7,282 nt of DNA, from contig JAIEQQ010000101.1 of assembly GCA_019747615.1 (NCBI GenBank), positions 1-7,282 of the forward strand, in the 5' to 3' direction. Each line of letters starts with the position of its first letter. Positions within the stretch are counted from its first letter, which is position 1. The stretch is from Phycisphaerales bacterium. Lineage in GTDB: Bacteria > Planctomycetota > Phycisphaerae > Phycisphaerales > UBA1924. A model generated the notes under the pieces. That model had not been told where the DNA came from, searched no databases, and worked only from the letters and a program-made list of their open reading frames with translations. Shown here one piece after another: positions 6,081 through 7,282 of the stretch. The position numbers and the translations under genes are program-made.

Positions 6081-7280
6081 TCAGAGCGCGCAGCCGTCGA
6101 AGAAGATCGAGAAGAAGAGGTTGTAATCCGCCTCGGTCACGCCGTTGTTCGTCGTCAGCGGACCGAACGGAGGCAGCGGGCTGTTGTCGTCGTTGGCGAT
6201 GTCGCACACCGCGAGGGCCTCAAAGTAGTTGGCGAAGAACAGGTTGTAGTCACCCTCGGTCACGCCGTTGTTCGTCAGGCGAACGCCACCGGCCGCGGGC
6301 GGCAGCGGCGTCGCGCCGTCGTCGTTGGCGATGTCCGCGGGATTGCAGCGATCCTGGCGGAACGTGAGCGTGAACGTGCCCAGGCCGATCGCGCTGTTGG
6401 TGTTGCCGGCCAGACGGATCAGATACGTCGCTCCAGCGGTCGTCTCGAAGTTCGAGATCGACGCCTGGTTCGAGGTGCCGGTCGCACAATCGCCCGCGAC
6501 CGCGGTGTCGTTGCACGCCAGGGCCAGATCAAAGCACTGCGGGTGGATGCTCAGGACGGTGTTCAGCGTCGTGCCGCCGCAGGTGGACACCCGCAGCAGG
6601 CCCGTCTGCGGCGCCGTCCAGGAGTACCACGTGTCACGCGCCGCAGTGGCGGTGTTGCACGTCACCACCAGCGGATCGGCCGAGGCCTCGGTCAGATCAA
6701 AGCTGTTGCTGCCGAGCACCGCCGGGGTCGGGCTGCCGCAGTTGTCGTTCGGAGCCGCCGCGGGCGCCGCCAGCGCGATCCGCAACGAGCCGGTCGTGCC
6801 CGGCGTCGAAGACTTCGCCACCACTCGCACCCACACCGGCACACCCTGGGTCACCGCGAACCGCGCCACGCGGCTGCGATTCGCGCTGCAAGACGTGCTC
6901 GGGCCCGTCAGGTAGTCATCGTTGCACTCAAGCTCGCCGCCGCTGCAATCCGAGAAGACCGAGATGATCGTGTCAAAGTTCGCGCCGCAGGTGTCGATGC
7001 GGGCCGAGCCCGTCGCCGTCGGCAGGTACTTGTACCACACGTCCGAGCTGAACACGCCGCCCAAGGGCAGGCACGAAGGCGCACCGGCCACCGGGTCCAT
7101 CACATACGCGCCGCAGGGGCTGAACGTGAACGTTCCCTCGCCCACCTGCAGCGCGGTGCTGCACACATCATTCACGAGCGGCGTGCCCGTCGCGGCGTCC
7201 ACCGAAACCACCGCGTTGGTCGTCTGGGCCGTGCCGCAGCCGCCGGTCACGATGCAGTAATACGTCCCCGCGTCGCCCGG
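6081..7280 (-). CDS. Secreted modular protein: Ig-like end, two pre-peptidase-like modules, twin dockerin-like repeats (5' end outside window)
   Basis: The last 399 residues of a larger protein; the frame is open to the window edge, so the GTG at 7250 is not the start. Visible residues 1-28 (PGDAGTYYCIVTGGCGTA...AVVSV) look like the end of an Ig-like domain, the Cys being the usual one of strand F. Two similar beta-sandwich modules follow (about 37-170 and 177-307), each with ND-x-C, D-x-WY, a (D/S)TCG motif, an AC- or ECND motif and a closing strand, as in pre-peptidase C-terminal (PPC)-like domains. Residues 312-397 hold two acidic repeats (DIANDD...PLP...TNNGVTE-x-DYNLFF), ending GCAL. The repeats resemble calcium-binding dockerin loops of the planctomycete 'GC-type'. 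The protein is probably exported and held outside the cell or at its surface. No catalytic domain is visible; one could lie upstream. A strong terminator follows. Confidence 0.85.
   Translation of the reverse strand, partial: PGDAGTYYCIVTGGCGTAQTTNAVVSVDAATGTPLVNDVCSTALQVGEGTFTFSPCGAYVMDPVAGAPSCLPLGGVFSSDVWYKYLPTATGSARIDTCGANFDTIISVFSDCSGGELECNDDYLTGPSTSCSANRSRVARFAVTQGVPVWVRVVAKSSTPGTTGSLRIALAAPAAAPNDNCGSPTPAVLGSNSFDLTEASADPLVVTCNTATAARDTWYSWTAPQTGLLRVSTCGGTTLNTVLSIHPQCFDLALACNDTAVAGDCATGTSNQASISNFETTAGATYLIRLAGNTNSAIGLGTFTLTFRQDRCNPADIANDDGATPLPPAAGGVRLTNNGVTEGDYNLFFANYFEALAVCDIANDDNSPLPPFGPLTTNNGVTEADYNLFFSIFFDGCAL
6090..6347 (-). repeat. Coding tandem repeat of the dockerin-like module
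   Basis: Two repeat units within the secreted protein gene: 6216-6347 (visible residues 312-355) and 6090-6206 (359-397). DNA identity is locally high: 6131-6153 equals 6254-6276 (23 bp) and 6186-6203 equals 6318-6335 (18 bp). The offsets, 123 and 132 bp, differ by 9 bp because the first unit has three more residues in its loop. The frame is kept throughout, so this is an in-frame duplication under protein-level constraint. Confidence 0.8.
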
Positions 7281-7282
7281 CT

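Noticed and set aside
7248..7250. GTG at 7250 as start of the modular secreted protein
   Set aside because: The frame stays open to the window edge and the upstream residues (PGDAGTYYCI) complete an Ig-like motif, so the gene continues beyond the window. There is also no signal peptide after this GTG.

Overview
The window is GC-rich, tightly packed bacterial DNA. The best guess for the source is a planctomycete, probably of the Phycisphaerae. The grounds are a C-terminal tandem module resembling the 'GC-type' dockerin found in that group, Ig-like and pre-peptidase-like repeats in a large secreted protein, and a sigma factor overlapping a one-span membrane protein. This is an inference from protein style, not a database result.

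Left part, + strand (2-1480): a three-gene cluster with overlapping ends. It encodes the C-terminal part of an ECF-type sigma factor (cut by the window edge), a single-span membrane protein that is probably its regulator, and a DinB-superfamily metal-site protein. The overlaps are 8 bp and 4 bp, so the three are probably translated from one message. After a 147-bp gap comes a secreted, helix-rich protein with two LTxxQ-like motifs (1628-2584). Its Shine-Dalgarno lies in the 3' arm of a perfect 10-bp inverted repeat, a candidate translational switch.

Centre, - strand (2721-5851): an importer-type ABC ATPase with a TOBE-like C-terminus is followed 77 bp later by a 640-residue ABC-2-type permease that looks like two fused permease halves. 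The order suggests one transcript, but ATPase class and permease class do not normally go together.

Right part, - strand (6081-7280): the C-terminal 399 residues of a secreted modular protein. In order it has an Ig-like domain end, two pre-peptidase-like beta-sandwich modules, and twin dockerin-like repeats ending in Gly-Cys-Ala-Leu.

The most unusual content lies between the genes. Two intergenic gaps (2585-2720 and 5852-6080) are largely filled by copies of one composite element. A GC-rich intrinsic terminator sits between opposing arrays of 7-bp units (GATTGCC on one side, GGCAATC on the other). The copies share an identical 32-bp arm, and the second has perfect 32-bp outer inverted repeats. 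Their terminator cores are in opposite orientations, each with its T-tract downstream of the gene just ended. A second heptamer family (TCAGCAC) abuts the second copy in the same 7-nt register. I saw no tRNA, rRNA, CRISPR array, transposase or integrase.
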